This document shows positions 61,081-64,000 of a stretch of DNA of 64,000 nt, piece after piece. The stretch is from contig NZ_JARXYR010000002.1 in assembly GCF_029893635.1 (NCBI RefSeq), forward strand, positions 434,001-498,000, given 5' to 3'. Each line of letters begins with the position of its first letter. The stretch's first letter is position 1. A program made the position numbers and the translations under genes. The notes beneath the pieces were generated by a model that saw nothing but the letters and a program-made list of their open reading frames with translations, was not told the DNA's origin and did no database searches. Source of the stretch: Variovorax sp. TBS-050B. GTDB taxonomy: Bacteria > Pseudomonadota > Gammaproteobacteria > Burkholderiales > Burkholderiaceae_C.

Positions 61081-62070
61081 TTGCCAGTCCAAGCCGACAT
61101 CTCCCCCACCGCCACCGTGCTGGACCTGATCGCCGGCGACATGGTCGAAGTCGACCGCGTGATCGCGCAGCGCCTCGACACCGGCGTGCCGCTGGTCAGC
61201 CAGGTTTCCAGATACATCATTTCTGCCGGCGGCAAGCGCCTGCGCCCGGCGCTTTTGCTGCTCATGGCCGGCGCGCTCGGCTACACGGGCGAACAGCGCT
61301 TCAATCTCGCGGCGGTGGTGGAATTCATCCACACCGCCACCCTGCTGCATGACGACGTGGTCGACGAATCGACCCTGCGGCGCGGCCGCCCGACGGCCAA
61401 CGAATCGTTCGGCAACCCGGCCAGCGTGCTGGTGGGCGACTTCCTGTACTCGCGCGCCTTCCAGATGATGTTGGATGCAAACAACATGCGCGTGATGCAA
61501 ATCCTGGCCGAGGCGACCAACGTGATCGCCGAAGGCGAGGTGCTGCAACTCATGAACATGCACGACGCCTCGCTCGACGAAGCCGCCTACCTGCGCGTGA
61601 TCCGCTCCAAGACGGCCAAGCTCTTCGAGGCCAGCACGCGGCTCGCCGCCGTCCTGGCAGGGGCCGCGCCCGAAGTCGAGGAAGCCTGCGCCACCTACGG
61701 CCAGGCGCTCGGCACCGCATTTCAGGTGATCGACGATGTGCTCGACTATGCCGGCGACGCCCACGAGACCGGAAAGAACGTCGGCGACGACCTGCGCGAA
61801 GGCAAGACGACGCTGCCGCTCATCTTCGCGATGCGTCGTGGCGACGCGGCCCAGGCCGAGCTCGTACGGGCCGCCATCGAGGCCGGCGATACCGCCCAGC
61901 TGGGCAAGATCGTCGAGATTGTCCACAGCACCGGCGCGCTGGAAGCCTCGCGCGCGGCCGCGGCGGACGAGGCAAAACGTGCGATTCACGCACTGCGCGA
62001 CTTTCCGTCGAATCAGCACGCCGAGGGTTTGCTACAATTAGCGGCTCAGTTGCTTGAGCGACGTGCCTGA
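61081..62070 (+). CDS. ispB: Octaprenyl diphosphate synthase
   Basis: IspB makes the ubiquinone side chain by trans-prenyl chain elongation. The 329-aa protein (from TTG, LPVQADISPTATVLD) has IISAGGKRLRPALLLLMAGA. The first Asp-rich motif is in ATLLHDDVVDESTLRRGRPT and the second in FQVIDDVLDYAGDAHETG, then KNVGDDLREGKTTLPLIFA. The start is uncertain: a GTG at 61024 would add 19 residues but lies beside a -10-like box. The usual rplU-divergent position supports the call. Confidence 0.94.
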   Translation: MPVQADISPTATVLDLIAGDMVEVDRVIAQRLDTGVPLVSQVSRYIISAGGKRLRPALLLLMAGALGYTGEQRFNLAAVVEFIHTATLLHDDVVDESTLRRGRPTANESFGNPASVLVGDFLYSRAFQMMLDANNMRVMQILAEATNVIAEGEVLQLMNMHDASLDEAAYLRVIRSKTAKLFEASTRLAAVLAGAAPEVEEACATYGQALGTAFQVIDDVLDYAGDAHETGKNVGDDLREGKTTLPLIFAMRRGDAAQAELVRAAIEAGDTAQLGKIVEIVHSTGALEASRAAAADEAKRAIHALRDFPSNQHAEGLLQLAAQLLERRA

Positions 62071-62118
62071 ACACCTCACAAGGTTGGCTAGGACGACTTC
62101 TCTTTTTTTGCAACCAAT

Positions 62119-62195
62119 CGGGGTGTAGCTTAGCCTGGTAGAGCGCTACGTTCGGGACGTAGAGGCCGGAGGTTCGAATCCTCTCACCCCGACCA
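62119..62195 (+). tRNA. tRNA-Pro(CGG)
   Basis: The 77-nt cloverleaf has an acceptor stem CGGGGTG/CACCCCG and a D-arm with AGCCTGGTAGAGC. The anticodon stem is CTACG/CGTAG with loop TTCGGGA (anticodon CGG). The T-arm is GGAGGTTCGAATCCTCT, with discriminator A and encoded CCA. It lies between ispB and pilB, as often seen in this order. A CCAGCC-TTTT-GGCTGG hairpin begins at the CCA end (62193-62208). Confidence 0.97.
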
Positions 62196-62309
62196 GCCTT
62201 TTGGCTGGCACAACAAATGCCCGTGCCTGTTGCTGTGTAGCGATTTACAGGGACGAGGCGTTCAGCGATGATCGTGAAGCACTTTTTCACATCTCTTGCA
62301 ATTCGCTGA

Positions 62310-64000
62310 ATGGCTGCTGCCGAACTTCCTGTTAAAGACAACTCGCAGATCGCCCTTCCGGGTCTGGCACGCGCACTCGTGTCCGCCGGCAAGCTGCCTG
62401 CGAAGACGGCAGAGGACATCTATCAGAAGTCGCTGAGCGCCCGCACCAGCTTCATCGCCGAATTGACCGGCAGCGGCGCCGTCTCGGCCGCCGACCTCGC
62501 GCACACCCTTTCGAGCGCCTTCGGCGCCCCGCTGCTCGACCTCGACGCGATCGACTACCAGCGCCTGCCGAAGGACCTGCTCGATCCCAAGCTCTGCACC
62601 GCCTATCGGATCGTGGTGCTCAGCAAGCGCAACAACCGCCTGATCGTTGCCACGGCCGACCCGTCGGACCAGCAGGCGGTGGAGAAGATCAAGTTCGCTT
62701 CGCAGATGGGCGTGGACTGGGTCATCGCGGAGTACGACAAGCTCTCGCGCATGATCGAAGCCGCCGCGGTGACGGCGGCGGAAACCATCAACAGCATCGT
62801 CGGCGCCGAGTTCGAGTTCGACGACGTCAGCACGGACGCGGCGAGCGACGTCAGCGAGCAGGCGATTGCCGAAGTCGAAGACGCGCCAGTGGTGCGCTTC
62901 CTGCACAAGATGCTGCTCGACGGCGTGAGCATGCGGGCGTCCGACATCCACTTCGAGCCCTACGAGCACAACTACCGCGTGCGTTTCCGCATCGACGGCG
63001 AACTGCGCGAGATCGCGAGCCCGCCGACGCTGATCAAGGACAAGCTCGCCTCGCGGATCAAGGTCATTTCGCGGCTCGACATTTCGGAGAAGCGCGTGCC
63101 GCAGGACGGCCGCATGAAGCTCAAGATCGGGCCCGACCGGGTGATCGATTTCCGCGTCAGCACGCTGCCCACGCTGTTCGGCGAGAAGATCGTGATCCGT
63201 ATTCTCGATCCGAGCAGCGCGCGCCTGGGCATCGACGCACTGGGCTACGACCCGGAGGAAAAGGAACGCCTGCTCCATGCGATCAGCCGGCCCTACGGCA
63301 TGGTGCTGGTCACGGGGCCCACGGGCTCGGGCAAGACGGTGTCGCTCTACACCTGCCTGAACCTGCTGAACCAGCCGGGCGTGAACATCGCGACGGCGGA
63401 AGACCCGTCCGAAATCAACCTGCCCGGCGTGAACCAGGTGAACGTCAACGAGCGCGCCGGCCTCACCTTCGCGGCCGCGCTGCGCGCGTTCCTGCGCCAG
63501 GATCCGGACATCATCATGGTCGGCGAAATCCGCGACCTCGAAACCGCCGACATCTCGATCAAGGCCGCGCAGACCGGCCACCTGGTGCTCTCGACGCTGC
63601 ACACGAACGACGCGCCCACCACGCTCACGCGCATGCGGAACATGGGCATCGCGCCGTTCAACATCGCCTCGAGCGTGATCCTCATCACCGCGCAGCGGCT
63701 TGCGCGCCGCCTGTGCCAGGCCTGCCGCGCGCCGGCGGACGTTCCGCGGCAGGCGCTGCTCGACGCCGGCTTCAAGGAAGAGGAGCTCGACGGCACCTGG
63801 AAGCCCTACCGCCCGGTCGGCTGCCCTTCGTGCAGCAGCGGCTACAAGGGCCGCGTGGGCATCTACCAGGTGATGCCGATCTCGGAAGCCATCCAGGCCA
63901 TCATCCTGCGCGACGGCAGTGCGCAGGACATCGCGCGCCAGTCCGAGGCCGAAGGCGTCCGCTCGCTGCGGCGGGCCGGCCTGCGCAAGGTCATGCAAGG
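62310..64000 (+). CDS. pilB: Type IV pilus assembly ATPase PilB (3' end outside window)
   Basis: PilB is the cytoplasmic hexameric ATPase that drives pilus extension. At least 563 codons are present and the frame is still open at the window end, so only the last few residues are missing. The N-terminal MshEN/GSPII_E domain covers about residues 30-150. The ATPase core has FLHKMLLDGVSMRASDIHFE, the Walker A VLVTGPTGSGKTVSLYTCLN, DPDIIMVGEIRDLETADISI and TGHLVLSTLHTNDAPTTLTR. The zinc-binding tetracysteine (RLCQACRAP, GCPSCSSGYKGRVGIYQVM) is intact. The ATG giving MAAAELPVKDN is 114 bp after the tRNA. Confidence 0.96.
   Translation, partial: MAAAELPVKDNSQIALPGLARALVSAGKLPAKTAEDIYQKSLSARTSFIAELTGSGAVSAADLAHTLSSAFGAPLLDLDAIDYQRLPKDLLDPKLCTAYRIVVLSKRNNRLIVATADPSDQQAVEKIKFASQMGVDWVIAEYDKLSRMIEAAAVTAAETINSIVGAEFEFDDVSTDAASDVSEQAIAEVEDAPVVRFLHKMLLDGVSMRASDIHFEPYEHNYRVRFRIDGELREIASPPTLIKDKLASRIKVISRLDISEKRVPQDGRMKLKIGPDRVIDFRVSTLPTLFGEKIVIRILDPSSARLGIDALGYDPEEKERLLHAISRPYGMVLVTGPTGSGKTVSLYTCLNLLNQPGVNIATAEDPSEINLPGVNQVNVNERAGLTFAAALRAFLRQDPDIIMVGEIRDLETADISIKAAQTGHLVLSTLHTNDAPTTLTRMRNMGIAPFNIASSVILITAQRLARRLCQACRAPADVPRQALLDAGFKEEELDGTWKPYRPVGCPSCSSGYKGRVGIYQVMPISEAIQAIILRDGSAQDIARQSEAEGVRSLRRAGLRKVMQ

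Noticed and set aside
62193..62208. Hairpin at the tRNA-Pro 3' end as an attachment site or terminator
   Set aside because: No second copy of the tRNA end or integrase is visible in the window, and there is no T-tract. It is noted with the tRNA only.

Overview
The window is about 64 kb of very GC-rich DNA with a betaproteobacterial gene content, best matching Burkholderiales/Comamonadaceae (Variovorax-like). The reasons are the dense GC-rich coding, the rplU-rpmA-obgE-proB block divergent from an octaprenyl diphosphate synthase gene, tRNA-Pro and pilB, and the split fli/flg flagellar clusters with chemoreceptor genes embedded in them. The genus is an inference, not a demonstrated fact.

Layout. 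(1) 0-11.8 kb: fliE (minus strand) diverges from fliFGHIJK and fliLMNOPQR, which encode the MS ring, C-ring switch, export ATPase, hook-length control and export gate. (2) 12.0-19.9 kb: an accessory island with vgrG, an alpha/beta-hydrolase lipase-like effector, two intact and one decayed tandem copy of a Tli4-like immunity gene, and a coupled pair of unrecognised ORFs. It separates the two flagellar halves. (3) 19.9-23.1 kb: flgL and flgK (minus). (4) 23.2-38.6 kb: an array of eight methyl-accepting chemotaxis protein genes and two cheW genes, all minus, with almost interchangeable signalling domains but different sensors. It includes an Aer-like PAS receptor and one frameshifted gene. (5) 38.6-45.9 kb: flgBCDEFGHIJ (minus). 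(6) 46.0-47.6 kb: flgA, flgM and flgN (plus). (7) 47.6-60.9 kb: housekeeping genes, namely a Crp/Fnr regulator, hemA, prfA, prmC, grxD, a CorC-like protein, a lytic transglycosylase, proS, rppH, a CNP1-like lipoprotein, proB, obgE, rpmA and rplU. (8) 61-64 kb: ispB, tRNA-Pro(CGG) and pilB, which runs off the window end.

How it works together. The fli genes build the basal body and export gate. The flgB-J genes build the rod, rings and hook, flgK/L the hook-filament junction, and flgM/flgN late-gene control and chaperoning. Three sites resembling sigma-28 (FliA) promoters were found, before flgM, before flgK and before one receptor gene. They suggest that the junction proteins and much of the receptor array are late flagellar genes. 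The vgrG island is probably an independent type VI secretion effector/immunity cassette acquired between the flagellar operons. Its tandem, mosaic and partly deleted immunity genes are the least ordinary part of the window. A second notable feature is gene conversion or module shuffling across the receptor array, including a stretch of about 422 bp that appears identical in the two cheW genes.

No CRISPR array, insertion sequence or rRNA was seen. No gene-free stretch exceeds 300 bp; the longest, 364-652, is the fliE/fliF divergent promoter region.
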